A stretch of 64,000 nt of DNA. Origin: Tenggerimyces flavus (GTDB lineage Bacteria > Actinomycetota > Actinomycetes > Propionibacteriales > Actinopolymorphaceae). Of the stretch, positions 15,923 through 24,734 are shown piece after piece. Within the stretch, counting starts at the first letter, position 1; each line of letters starts with the position of its first letter. The DNA lies in the NCBI RefSeq assembly GCF_016907715.1, contig NZ_JAFBCM010000001.1:4588001-4652000 (forward strand), in the 5' to 3' direction. Below the pieces are notes generated by a model that saw only the letters and a program-made list of their open reading frames with translations, did no database searches and was not told the origin of the DNA. A program made the translations under genes and the position numbers.

Positions 15923-17236
15923 GTGACGACCACCTCACCGCTCCGTCCAGAAGACACCGTCGTCGAGCTCACGGCGGACCTGGTCCGCTTCGACACGACG
16001 AACTTCGGCAAGGGCGAGTCCCGCGGCGAACGCGAGTGCGCCGAGTACGTGGCCGCCAAGCTCGCGTCTGTCGGCCTCGAGCCGACCGTGCTCGAGTCGG
16101 CGCCGCGGCGGGCGAACGTCGTCGTCCGCATCCCCGGCGCCGATCCCGGTCTCGACGCGCTGCTCGTGCACGGTCACCTCGACGTCGTTCCGGCCGAGGC
16201 GAAGGACTGGACGCACGACCCGTTCTCCGGCGCGATCGAGGACGGCTGCCTGTGGGGCCGCGGTGCGCTCGACATGAAGGCGATGTGCGCCTCGATGCTC
16301 GCGAGCGCGTTGTCGTGGGCACAGCGTGGCGTGCGGCCGAAGCGGGACGTGGTGTTCGCGTTCGTGGCGGACGAGGAGGACAACGGCGAGTACGGGGCGG
16401 AGTTCCTCGCGACCAAGCACGCCGACCTGCTCGAGGGCTGCGTCGCGGGCATCAGCGAGTCCGGCGGGATGACCAACCACGTGAACGGGATCCGCCTCTA
16501 CCCGGTCGGGGCTGCCGAGCGCGGCACGATGCATCTCAAGCTGACAGCGCATGGTCGGGCGGGGCACGGGTCGCGGCCGAACGACGAGAACCCGGTCACC
16601 CGGCTCGTCACCACGATGAGCCGGATCGCCTCGTACAAGTGGCCGATTCGCCTCACGCCGACCGTTCGCGCGTACCTCGAGCGGACGTCGGCGGCGCTCG
16701 GCATCGCGATCTCGCTCGACGATGTCGACGGCGCTGTGGAACTGCTCGGCGCCGCCGGTCAGTTGGTGATCCCGACGGTGCGGAACAGCTCGACGCCGAC
16801 GATGCTCGAGGCCGGGTACAAGGTGAACGTGATCCCGTCGGTGGCGTACGGGCAGGTCGACGTCCGCGTACTGCCGGGATCCGAGGACGAGGTGCTCGCG
16901 ACGATCGACTCTCTGCTGGAGCCGGGCGTGGTGCGCGAGTTCGTGTCGCGGTCGACGGCTGTCAGCGCGCCGATCGACACGCCGTGGTTCGAGGCGATGG
17001 CGTCCGCGCTGCGCGCCGAGGACCCGGAGGCGGTGGTGGTCCCGTTCTGCATGGGCGGCGGAACGGACGCGAAGGCGTTCGCGCCGTTGGGCATCGCGGG
17101 GTACGGCTTCGCTCCGCTGTACTTCCCCGAGGGCTTCCCGTCGCGCCAGTTGGCGCACGGCGTGGACGAACGGGTGCCGCTCGAGGGCCTCACGTTCGGC
17201 GCCCGCGTTCTCGACCGCTTCCTGCTGAGCGTCTGA
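15923..17236 (+). CDS. M20-family metallopeptidase/deacylase (paralogue 1)
   Basis: A 437-aa M20 zinc hydrolase. Motifs: LLVHGHLDVVP (first metal His and catalytic Asp), GRGALDMKAM (bridging Asp), DEEDNGEYG (general-base Glu and metal Glu), then the dimerisation domain (AHGRAGHGSRPNDENP) and the final GGGTDAKAF region with a late His. Members (ArgE, DapE, carboxypeptidase G2, acylases) cleave amide bonds of acylated amino acids or peptides. The start is GTG 15923. Its stop overlaps the next start by one base (TGATG). A 94-nt stretch (16556-16649) is identical to the downstream paralogue. Confidence 0.88.
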   Translation: MTTTSPLRPEDTVVELTADLVRFDTTNFGKGESRGERECAEYVAAKLASVGLEPTVLESAPRRANVVVRIPGADPGLDALLVHGHLDVVPAEAKDWTHDPFSGAIEDGCLWGRGALDMKAMCASMLASALSWAQRGVRPKRDVVFAFVADEEDNGEYGAEFLATKHADLLEGCVAGISESGGMTNHVNGIRLYPVGAAERGTMHLKLTAHGRAGHGSRPNDENPVTRLVTTMSRIASYKWPIRLTPTVRAYLERTSAALGIAISLDDVDGAVELLGAAGQLVIPTVRNSSTPTMLEAGYKVNVIPSVAYGQVDVRVLPGSEDEVLATIDSLLEPGVVREFVSRSTAVSAPIDTPWFEAMASALRAEDPEAVVVPFCMGGGTDAKAFAPLGIAGYGFAPLYFPEGFPSRQLAHGVDERVPLEGLTFGARVLDRFLLSV

Positions 17237-18531
17237 TGGCTCCGGAAGACACCGTCGTCGAGCTGACCGCAGACCTGCTTCGGTTCGACACGACGAACTT
17301 CGGCAAGGGTGACTCGCGCGGCGAGCGCGAGTGCGCGGAGTACATCGCGGCGCGTCTCACGTCGGTCGGGCTCGAGCCGCGGCTGATCGAGTCCGCTCCT
17401 CGCCGGGCGAACGTGGTCGTCCGCGTTCCGGGCGCGGATCCCTCTCTGGACGCGTTGCTCGTGCACGGTCACATCGATGTGGTGCCTGCTGAAGCGAAGG
17501 ACTGGACGTGCGACCCGTTCTCCGGCGCGATCGAGGACGGCTTCGTCTGGGGCCGCGGCGCGCTGGACATGAAGGCGATGTGCGCCTCGATGCTCGCGAG
17601 CGCTCTGTCGTGGGCGGAGAGTGGGGTGCGGCCGAAGCGGGATGTGGTGTTCGCGTTCGTCGCCGACGAGGAGGACAACGGCGAGTACGGAGCGTGTTTC
17701 CTCGTGGCCAAGCACGCCGAGCTCTTCGACAGCTGCGTCGTCGGCGTCAGCGAGTGGGGCGGCAACACGTTCCACGTCGGCGGGAAGCGCCTGTACCCGA
17801 TCGCCACGGCGGAGCGCGGCACTATGCATCTCAAGCTGACGGCGCACGGCCGGGCGGGGCACGGGTCGCGGCCGAACGACGAGAACCCGGTCACCCGGCT
17901 CGTCACCACGATGAGCCGGATCGCCTCGTACAAGTGGCCGATTCACCTCACGCCGACGGTCCGCGCGTACCTCGAACAGGCCTCCGCGACGCTCGGGCTT
18001 CCGGTCGATCTCGACGACGTCGACGGGATGGTCGAACGGCTCGGGGTGGCAGGCGAGGCTGTGGCGTCGACGATCCGGAACAGCACGACTCCGACGATGC
18101 TCGAGGCCGGCTACAAGGTGAACGTGATCCCGTCGGTGGCGTACGGGCAGGTCGACATGCGGGTGCTGCCGGGGACCGAGGAGGAGGCGCTGGCGACGGT
18201 CGACTCTTTGTTGGAGCCGGGCGTGGTGCGGGAGTTCGTGTCGCGGTCGACGGCGGTGAGCGCGCCGATCGACTCGCCTTGGTTCGAGGCGATGGCGTCC
18301 GCGCTGCGTGTGGAGGACCCGGAGGCGGTCGTGGTGCCGTATTGCATGGGCGGCGGGACGGACGCGAAGGCCTTCGCCCAGCTGGGGATCGCGGGGTACG
18401 GGTTCTCGCCGATGTGGGTGCCGGAGGACTTCCCGCTGGACGGGCTCGTGCACGGGGTCGACGAACGGGTACCGGTCGAGGGGCTGACCTTCGGGGCTCG
18501 CGTCCTCGACCGCTTCCTGCTGTCGGTCTGA
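17236..18531 (+). CDS. M20-family metallopeptidase/deacylase (paralogue 2)
   Basis: A 431-aa tandem copy of the preceding gene with the same metal motifs (LLVHGHIDVVP, GRGALDMKAM, DEEDNGEYG) and near-identical sequence in long blocks. Differences cluster around the substrate side (SEWGGNTFHVGGKRL versus SESGGMTNHVNGIRL; GEAVASTIRNS versus GQLVIPTVRNS; C-terminal loop MWVPEDFPLDG versus LYFPEGFPSRQ), which could mean altered specificity. The gene is coupled at both ends: TGATG with the upstream copy and again with the GNAT gene downstream. Confidence 0.88.
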   Translation: MAPEDTVVELTADLLRFDTTNFGKGDSRGERECAEYIAARLTSVGLEPRLIESAPRRANVVVRVPGADPSLDALLVHGHIDVVPAEAKDWTCDPFSGAIEDGFVWGRGALDMKAMCASMLASALSWAESGVRPKRDVVFAFVADEEDNGEYGACFLVAKHAELFDSCVVGVSEWGGNTFHVGGKRLYPIATAERGTMHLKLTAHGRAGHGSRPNDENPVTRLVTTMSRIASYKWPIHLTPTVRAYLEQASATLGLPVDLDDVDGMVERLGVAGEAVASTIRNSTTPTMLEAGYKVNVIPSVAYGQVDMRVLPGTEEEALATVDSLLEPGVVREFVSRSTAVSAPIDSPWFEAMASALRVEDPEAVVVPYCMGGGTDAKAFAQLGIAGYGFSPMWVPEDFPLDGLVHGVDERVPVEGLTFGARVLDRFLLSV

Positions 18532-19265
18532 TGATCCCGCTGTCCGCCGCGCGGCTGGCGGAGCTGCGGCCGTGGATCGACGCGGAGCCGTTGAGCTCGC
18601 GGCGGCAGGTCGCGCAGCACGTCGCCTATACCGGAGTAGGTATGGCATTCGCCGACCGATGTCCCGAGCCGCGGGTGCTCTTGTTTCAGCTGGACACGAA
18701 CTACGCACTGCTCGGCGATCCGGACGCGGTGACTGTGACTGCCCCTGACCTGGCGGCGCTGCGCGGTCCGATCGCTGCGGCATCGTCGTTCGAACCCGTC
18801 CTGCGCGCGGCGTTCCCTTCGCTCCAGGTGCGGCCTCGGTTGATGCAGCGGCTCAGCCGCGAGCCTGCCGAGGTGACGCCACGGGCGGGGGAGGTGCGCC
18901 GGCTCGAGTCGGCCGCCGACCTGGCGGGCTTCGGCTCGCCGTGGGTGGCCGCGTCGTGGGGTGGGCCGGAAGGTCTGGCGCGGAGCGGCCGTGCATGGGG
19001 CGGCTACCTCGACGGCACGCTGGTCTCGGTGGCGTGCGCGTTCCTGCAGGCCGAAGCGGAGGAGGAACTCGGCGTCGCGACCGAGCCGGCGGCCCAGGGC
19101 CTCGGCCTCAGCACAGCCTGCGCGGCGAACGTCTGCCGCGACATCCTCGGCCGCGGCCGGATCGCGACCTGGACCACCGCCGCCGACAACGTCCCCAGCC
19201 TTCGCGTCGCCACCAAGCTCGGCTTCGGCGACCCGCTCGCCGACCTCCTCTTCGCGACGGCATGA
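18531..19265 (+). CDS. GNAT-family N-acetyltransferase (paralogue 2)
   Basis: A 244-aa homologue of the product of 15139-15903: the same N-terminal domain (MIPLSAARLAELRPWIDAEP) and GNAT core (ATEPAAQGLGLSTACAA, then ATKLGF). ATG 18531 shares its A with the stop of the M20 gene. The four genes form a GNAT<>M20, M20>GNAT cluster that reads as an inverted duplication of one ancestral pair. The substrate is unknown. Confidence 0.85.
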   Translation: MIPLSAARLAELRPWIDAEPLSSRRQVAQHVAYTGVGMAFADRCPEPRVLLFQLDTNYALLGDPDAVTVTAPDLAALRGPIAAASSFEPVLRAAFPSLQVRPRLMQRLSREPAEVTPRAGEVRRLESAADLAGFGSPWVAASWGGPEGLARSGRAWGGYLDGTLVSVACAFLQAEAEEELGVATEPAAQGLGLSTACAANVCRDILGRGRIATWTTAADNVPSLRVATKLGFGDPLADLLFATA

Positions 19266-19462
19266 AGCTCCGTCCTGCCACGCCAGCGGACGCGCCCGAG
19301 GTCGTCCGCGTCTACGTCGACCCGACTCTCGGCGAGCTCGACACGATCTCGGTCGATCCGACCCAGTGGCGCGGCGGCGTCGGGCGATGGTGGGACCCGT
19401 GTCGAGGCAGGCAGGTCTCGTTCCGGAGGTCAGTCCAGGGCGTCGCCGACCAGAGTCAGTGA
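19262..19462 (+). pseudogene. Truncated GNAT gene (N-terminal fragment)
   Basis: MKLRPATPADAPEVVRVYV is a typical GNAT first strand and helix, but only about 50 recognisable residues remain before the frame runs into Arg-rich noise and then across the end of the LD-carboxypeptidase gene on the other strand. It overlaps the previous stop as ATGA, so it was once the next gene of the operon. No acetyl-CoA loop remains. A small functional protein is possible but unlikely. Confidence 0.6.
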
Positions 19463-20368
19463 GGCCTCGCCGGTCGCGGGGTTCGACACCAGCGACACCT
19501 CGGCGCCCAACGGGACCGTGAGTTGGGCGGGGCAGTGGCCGAAGCCGAGCTCCCAGATGACCGGGATGCCGAGGTCGCTGAGCCGGTCCTCCAGCACCGC
19601 TCGTACGGCCGTGGGCTCGCCGCATTCGTGCCAGGAGCCCAGGACGACGCCAGACAGGCGGGAGAACCAGCCCGTTCGACGTAGGTGGGTCACGAAGTGG
19701 TCGATGCGGTACGGCTCCTCGGTCACGTCCTCCAGCAGCCCGATCGCGCCGACCGGGGGAGGCGGGATGTCGGGCACGCCCTGCGCGGAGCACAGCAGGC
19801 TGAGGTTGCCGCCGACCGTCACGCCCTGCGCCGTGCCCGCCACCAAGGGCTCGGCCAACGGACCCGCGAGCACCGTCCCGGACACGGGCGAGAACAGCAG
19901 CGACCGGTGGTGCTCCTGGGCCGTCGGGTCGGAGACGAACGAGCCGGTCCCCATCATCGGGCCGAACATCGTCGGCCACCCGAGCCGCGCCCGCACCATC
20001 TCGTGCAGCGCCGTCACGTCGCTCGACCCCACCAGGAGTTTCGGCCCCGCCGAAGCCATCGCGGACCAGTCGAGCAGGTCGAGCAGCCGCAGGCACCCGT
20101 ACCCACCGCGCGCGCAGAAGACCGCGGACACCGACGGGTCGCACCACGCCGCCTGCAGATCGGCCGCCCGGTCCGCGTCGGTTCCCGCCAGGTAGGTGAA
20201 CGTCGGGTGCCGGTCGCGTACGTGCGCCCCCACCGCCACGTCGAGCCCCCACGCGGCCAACGTCTCCAGGCCGGCGTCCAACATCTCCGGCACCACCGCG
20301 CCCGCCGGCGCCACCACCGCTACCCGTGACCCGGCGGCGAGCCGCGCCGGACGCTTGTCGTCTCCCAT
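19430..20368 (-). CDS. LD-carboxypeptidase (S66 peptidase family)
   Basis: A 312-aa S66 serine peptidase. The nucleophile Ser lies in LLVGSSDVTALHE after ARGGYGCLRLLD; the Glu of the Ser-Glu-His triad is expected in GLLEDVTEEPYR and the His in the C-terminal half. The family trims murein tetrapeptides or gives resistance to microcin C (MccF). No signal peptide is visible, which fits a cytoplasmic muropeptide-recycling or MccF-like enzyme. ATG 20368 is the only start giving a normal length. Its 3' end has overrun the truncated GNAT gene. Confidence 0.85.
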   Translation of the reverse strand: MGDDKRPARLAAGSRVAVVAPAGAVVPEMLDAGLETLAAWGLDVAVGAHVRDRHPTFTYLAGTDADRAADLQAAWCDPSVSAVFCARGGYGCLRLLDLLDWSAMASAGPKLLVGSSDVTALHEMVRARLGWPTMFGPMMGTGSFVSDPTAQEHHRSLLFSPVSGTVLAGPLAEPLVAGTAQGVTVGGNLSLLCSAQGVPDIPPPPVGAIGLLEDVTEEPYRIDHFVTHLRRTGWFSRLSGVVLGSWHECGEPTAVRAVLEDRLSDLGIPVIWELGFGHCPAQLTVPLGAEVSLVSNPATGEASLTLVGDALD

Positions 20369-20399
20369 GGCTGGACATTCTGTCGGGTCGCGCGACCCG

Positions 20400-21125
20400 T
20401 CAAGCGCTGGCCTGCGCTCCGTACGCGGCGAGGAACGTGGCGACGGCGTCGTCGGCGATCCGGTCGAGCTCGCCCTCCCGTTCGGCCTCGGAAGCGCCGG
20501 ACACCGGATCGAGCCCGAGCATGGCCCGATCCAGCGCCGCGCCGAGGAGCAGGAACGAGTAGTGCTCCGCCGCACGTGCGGGATCCGCGATCCGGAGCAA
20601 GCCGCGGGACGCGAGAGACGTGAACGCATCGGCGATCGCCGTCATCACCCGGCCCGGCACGCCGAGGTAGCAGTCGCGGGCCAGGTCGGGGAAGCGGTTC
20701 GCCTCGCTGATCAGCAGCCGGCGCAGCTGCAGGATCTGCGGCCGCAGCACGGCGCGGATGTGCCCGCGGGCCGCCTCCCGCAACACCGCCGGGAGATCCG
20801 CTGCACCCGCGATCGTGGTCGTCAGGCTCTGCGCGAGCGCCTCGGCGGACGCCGCGACCCCGCCGATGATCTCGGTGAACAGCCGATCCTTGTCGGCGAA
20901 GTTGTTGTAGACCGTCCGCTTCGACACCGCTGCCAGCGCCGCGATGTCGTCCAGGCTGGTGCCGCGGTAGCCCTTCTCCAGGAACAGGGAAGTGGCGGCC
21001 TCCACGATCGCGGCCCGCGTCCGGATCCGGCGCGGGTCGTTCGCCGAGTCGCGGCGCGTACGACTCTCACCTCGCTGCGGCGGCGGGCCGACCCGTACCA
21101 ACAACACCTCGTCATCGGATGCCAT
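20400..21125 (-). CDS. TetR-family transcriptional regulator
   Basis: A 241-aa TetR regulator with the N-terminal helix-turn-helix AAIVEAATSLFLEKGYRGTS, DDIAALAAVSKRTVYNNFAD, and a C-terminal ligand domain of the TetR_C group with multiple helices. The start is ATG 21125. It is divergent from the gene at 21203, and the interval holds two copies of GTACT-n8-CAGT, the probable operator for both genes. The inducer is unknown. Confidence 0.88.
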   Translation of the reverse strand: MASDDEVLLVRVGPPPQRGESRTRRDSANDPRRIRTRAAIVEAATSLFLEKGYRGTSLDDIAALAAVSKRTVYNNFADKDRLFTEIIGGVAASAEALAQSLTTTIAGAADLPAVLREAARGHIRAVLRPQILQLRRLLISEANRFPDLARDCYLGVPGRVMTAIADAFTSLASRGLLRIADPARAAEHYSFLLLGAALDRAMLGLDPVSGASEAEREGELDRIADDAVATFLAAYGAQASA

Positions 21126-21135
21126 GCACGCAACG

Positions 21136-21180
21136 GTACTACACAGGGCAGTTTCCATCGGGTACTGTCCAGGGCAGTAC
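21136..21180. promoter_or_regulatory. Duplicated TetR operator
   Basis: Two similar units lie between the divergent starts: GTACT-ACACAGGG-CAGT at 21136-21152 and GTACTG-TCCAGGG-CAGTAC at 21162-21180. The second is a perfect 6-bp-arm palindrome; the first is a degenerate version 26 bp upstream. Spacing and symmetry suit two TetR dimers repressing both genes. Binding is inferred. Confidence 0.6.
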
Positions 21181-21202
21181 TTCAGTCAGCCCAAGGAGAG
21201 CC

Positions 21203-21622
21203 ATGAGTGAGCCCAGCGCAGACCTCGCGAGACTCGACCGCCTGGTCGGCACCTGGCGTGCGGCCGGAGGCACGGGCGGCACGGTGACGTACGAATGGAT
21301 GGACGGCAGGTTCTTCCTGCTCCAGCGCGTCGCCCTCGAACAGAACGGCCAGACGATCACCGGTCTGGAGGTGATCGGCCACGAGCACAAGTACGGCGAG
21401 GAGCCGAGCGCCGACATCAAGTCCCGCTTCTACGGCAGCGAGGGCGGGACGCTCGACTACGTCTACGAGCTGATCGACGACAAGCTGACGATCTGGATGG
21501 GCGAGCGCGGCTCCCCGGCGTACTACGCGGGCACGTTCACCGACGACGACACGATCACCGGTGCCTGGGTCTATCCCGGTGGCGGCGGCTATGACGCCAT
21601 CATGACCAGGGTCAAGGACTGA
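21203..21622 (+). CDS. DUF1579-like hypothetical protein
   Basis: A 139-aa protein with a beta-barrel look: LDRLVGTWRAAGGTGGTVTY, WMDGRFFLLQR, ITGLEVIGHEHKYGE, TIWMGERGSPAYYAGTF. The opening L-x-x-L-V-G-T-W resembles lipocalin-like DUF1579/THAP4-type domains. AAGGAG 5 nt before ATG 21203 supports the start. It is the likely target of the divergent TetR regulator. No enzyme activity is predicted. Confidence 0.65.
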   Translation: MSEPSADLARLDRLVGTWRAAGGTGGTVTYEWMDGRFFLLQRVALEQNGQTITGLEVIGHEHKYGEEPSADIKSRFYGSEGGTLDYVYELIDDKLTIWMGERGSPAYYAGTFTDDDTITGAWVYPGGGGYDAIMTRVKD

Positions 21623-21644
21623 TCCTGGTCGAGCTGGAGGCCTG

Positions 21645-22106
21645 ATGACTGACGACGACTGGCGCGCGAAGGCTCCCGAGGTGGTCGCCGCGAACAAGTA
21701 CCTGGTGCTGTCGACCGTCGACGCCTCCGGGGCGCCGTGGGCGTCGCCGGTGTACTTCGCGAACGACGGGCTCGATCGGTTCTGGTGGGTGTCGCGGCCG
21801 ACGAGCGATCACTCGCGCAACCTCGCCGGGCGGTCCGACGTCGCGTTCGTCATCTACGACTCGACCGTCGAGATCGGCAAGGGCGTCGCGGTGTACGCGC
21901 GGGGGACCGCCGAGCAGGTCGACGACGCCGACGTCGAGACAGAGATCGCGTACTACTCCACGCGCACGGTCGAGCACGGCATCGGCGCGTGGACGGCCGC
22001 CGACGTACGCGACCCGAAGGAGCTCCGCCTCTACCGCGCGACCGTCACCGGCCGGTGGATCAAGCCCGCGGACGACGGACCCGACCGCCGGATCGAGCTG
22101 GCTTAG
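21645..22106 (+). CDS. Pyridoxamine 5'-phosphate oxidase-family flavin-binding protein
   Basis: A 153-aa split-barrel protein: AANKYLVLSTVDASGAPWAS is the classic PNPOx opening, followed by FWWVSRPTSDHSRNL and VAFVIYDST. Relatives bind FMN, F420 or haem and act on various small substrates, rarely pyridoxamine phosphate itself. The start ATG 21645 has CTGGAGG upstream. It follows the DUF1579-like gene by 22 nt and may share its TetR control. Confidence 0.8.
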   Translation: MTDDDWRAKAPEVVAANKYLVLSTVDASGAPWASPVYFANDGLDRFWWVSRPTSDHSRNLAGRSDVAFVIYDSTVEIGKGVAVYARGTAEQVDDADVETEIAYYSTRTVEHGIGAWTAADVRDPKELRLYRATVTGRWIKPADDGPDRRIELA

Positions 22107-22155
22107 CCTCGACCTTTCGTCTGGCGGTGGGTTCGCCGGTCCGGCCCCGCCCTGG

Positions 22156-22175
22156 GGCAAATGATCAGGTTTACA
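22156..22175 (+). repeat. Left half of family-1 repeat copy D (split by ISL3)
   Basis: The segment reads GCAAATGATCA then GGTTTACA up to the ISL3 left terminus at 22176, matching the left arm and centre of the family-1 palindrome except for a one-base change. Its last 8 nt (22168-22175) match 7 of 8 bases at 25052-25059 on the other side of the element. Confidence 0.75.
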
Positions 22176-23523
22176 GGCTCTACGCAGCCAAGCGTGGTGT
22201 GCGGTGTCTGATGTGGGTGGCTGCGGGTTTGGGTGGCCAGTCTATGTCGGCGCAGGCGAGGAGGATGCGGGCGCGGTAGTTGGTGAAGCTGCGGAAGCCG
22301 AAGCCGATGCGTTTGATCTTCTTGATGATGGTGTTGGTGCCTTCGGTGGGGCCGTTGCTGGCGTAGGGGTGGTCGGCTCGGGCGAGGATGGGGTCGCGCC
22401 ACTCGGTGAGGGTGTTCGCCAGGGTCGCTAGTTCGGGGATGTCGTCGTGGTGGGCGTAGTAGCGGGCGTCGGCGATGAGCCGGTCAAGGCGTGCGGTGAC
22501 CCTTGTTTTGTTGGGGAAACGCTGCCTCGCCGTGGTGTCGACGCGTTGGTAGAGGTGGCGGAGGCGGTGGGCGATCTCCCAGGTGGCGCCGACCTGGCCG
22601 GTGGGGTCGTGGTCGAGTAGGACGGTGCGCAGTCGGGTGGCGCGGTGTCCGTCGGGGGTGAAGGCCTCGGGTTTGCTGCGCAGCAGCCGCAGTGTGTCGT
22701 GCAGGGGGTCGCCCTTGCGGCCGCGGCGGCCGAGTTGGTCGAACTGGACCCGGCGGCGGACCAGTTCGGTCGTGTCGGTGCCGAGTTTGACCAGGTGGAA
22801 GGCGTCGAGCACCACGCTGGCCTGCGGCAGCCCGGTCCGTAGCCCGGACCGGTAGGAGCGCAGCGGATCACACACCGCGGCCTGGATACCGGCCCGCCAG
22901 GCCGGGTCCCGGTGGGCGAACCAGTCGGACACGATCCGGCCGGTGCGGCCCGGCAGCACATCGAGCAGCTTCCCGCGGCCGACGTCGACGATGGTGGTGC
23001 AGAACCGCATCCACTGCACCGGCCCACGGGCCCCGAACACGTGCTCATCGACGCCGACCGCGGTCACCGCACGCGCCTCCGGTGGCCGGCGCAGCGCCTT
23101 CGCGGCGGCCACGACGGCGGTGTTGACCGTGCCCCACGACACACCGAACTCCGCGGCCACCGTCGCCACCGCGGACTGGTCCTGACCGACCCGGCGCACC
23201 GCCTCGGCCACCGCCCGCTCGGTCATACACCGCCGCGGCCGAATCAGCTCACTCGTCTCAGACCACGTCACCGCCGTCGCCGTGGTCGTCGTCGTCGTCG
23301 TGGCCGTGGCCGTCGCCGTGGTCGTTCTTCCTTGCAGGCAACGAGGTTCGCGGCATCGCCACAACCGCTTATGCCACACCAGCAGCACCGGCTTACCCGC
23401 AATCGGCAGATCCCGCACCACCACCGGCCGCCGACCATGCGGCGACGCGACCGCCCCACACCCCCGACACGCCTCCCGACATGGGCTGCCCCGCGCTTTC
23501 CGGACCGCTTCGTTTGCGGGCGT

Positions 23524-24444
23524 TTATGCTGCGAGCTGCTGATTCAGGTACTCGTTGCGGACTTGCTGGGGAGTCCGGTAGCCGATTCCTGAGTGGATTC
23601 TTCGGCGATTGTAGAACAGTTCGATGTAGGTCGCAATGTCGTCACGGGCTTTCTTGCGTGTTGGATAGGCGGTGCGATAGACACGCTCGACCTTCAGCGT
23701 GGAATTGAACGATTCGGCAAGTGCGTTATCGTAACAAGTCCCGGTCCGTCCCATCGAGGCGCGCATCGCGAAATCCTCGATCCTGGCCGCGAACTCACCA
23801 GAGGTGTATTGCGTTCCGCGGTCAGAGTGGAAAATGCAATCTTCCGCGAGATCGTGATTTCGCGCCGCCATGCCGAGCGCGTCGGCGACAAGTTGAGCGC
23901 GCATGTGGTCGGCCATAGCATAACCAACGACTTCTTTGTTGAAACAATCGATCACAGTCGCCAGATAGAGCCACCCTTCCCAGGTATGAATGTAGGTAAT
24001 ATCGCCCACGAGCTTCGTTCCCGGTGCCGCGGCGGTGAAGTCGCGGCGGACCAAGTCCGGGACGGCCGGGTCGACATCGCCGGGGATCGTGGTAACCCTG
24101 TACGGACGCGGCTGGCAGGGCATCAAGCCCAGCTCACGCATCAGGGCGCGGACCAGCTCCTCACCGACCTGCTCGCCGGCGCCGACCAGCTCGACGTGGA
24201 TACGCCGGTATCCGTACGTGCCGTCGGACTCGTCGAACAACGCCCGAATCTTGACCTTCAGATCCTCGCGCCGTCGGACGGTCGCACTCATCGGCCGACA
24301 CCGCCATTCATAGAACCCCGATGTCGACACGCCAAGCCAGCCGCACATCTTCCGAACACTAGGGACATTTCGTGGAGCATCAGCCGAATCGTGGTCGGCG
24401 ACCATGGCAGCACACTCATCGACGACCTCGTACCTGCTGGTCAC
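23524..24444 (-). CDS. IS3-family transposase OrfB (DDE integrase)
   Basis: A 306-aa integrase. It contains an HTH_21-type N-terminal region (SVRKMCGWLGVSTSGFYEWR) and the rve catalytic core with DDE: Asp in LVGDITYIHTWEG, Asp in IFHSDRGTQYTSGEF, Glu in DNALAESFNSTLK. It ends QQVRNEYLNQQLAA. Start GTG 24444 overlaps the OrfA stop as GTGA; IS3 elements normally make an OrfAB fusion by frameshifting, but no clear slippery run is visible here, so coupling may be by reinitiation. Confidence 0.93.
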   Translation of the reverse strand: MTSRYEVVDECAAMVADHDSADAPRNVPSVRKMCGWLGVSTSGFYEWRCRPMSATVRRREDLKVKIRALFDESDGTYGYRRIHVELVGAGEQVGEELVRALMRELGLMPCQPRPYRVTTIPGDVDPAVPDLVRRDFTAAAPGTKLVGDITYIHTWEGWLYLATVIDCFNKEVVGYAMADHMRAQLVADALGMAARNHDLAEDCIFHSDRGTQYTSGEFAARIEDFAMRASMGRTGTCYDNALAESFNSTLKVERVYRTAYPTRKKARDDIATYIELFYNRRRIHSGIGYRTPQQVRNEYLNQQLAA

Positions 24445-24734
24445 CGTTGCTCCTTCGCGAAGTATGCCGCCGCTCGTTTTAGGAAGTTGTTCTCCATCTC
24501 CAGCTCGCGAACTTTCCGCTCGAGTTCCCGTAGTCGCGCCCGCTCAGACAACTCCAACGGCGACTCCTCGCCGACGTGCGTTTCGCGGTAGGCCTTCACC
24601 CAATTGCCCAAAGTGGTCTCACCGACCCCGATTTCACGCGCGACATCGGCAATTCGGCGGCCGCTCTCGACCACCAGCCGAGCCGCCTCCTCGCGAAACT
24701 CCGGCGTGAACGTGCCCTTCCTTCTCGCCACCAC
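24441..24734 (-). CDS. IS3-family transposase OrfA
   Basis: A 97-aa helix-turn-helix protein: TFTPEFREEAARLVVESGRR, IADVAREIGVGETTLGNWV, then a leucine-zipper-like coiled coil (LRELERKVRELEMENNFLKR). This is the DNA-binding half of the IS3 transposase. The start is a GTG near 24734 after AAAGGAGAATTG. The open frame continues upstream into ISL3 sequence without homology. Confidence 0.9.
   Translation of the reverse strand: MVARRKGTFTPEFREEAARLVVESGRRIADVAREIGVGETTLGNWVKAYRETHVGEESPLELSERARLRELERKVRELEMENNFLKRAAAYFAKEQR

Noticed and set aside
16759-18783. 674-aa minus-strand open frame across both M20 genes
   Set aside because: Shadow of the duplicated M20 genes; its internal repetition only mirrors that duplication.
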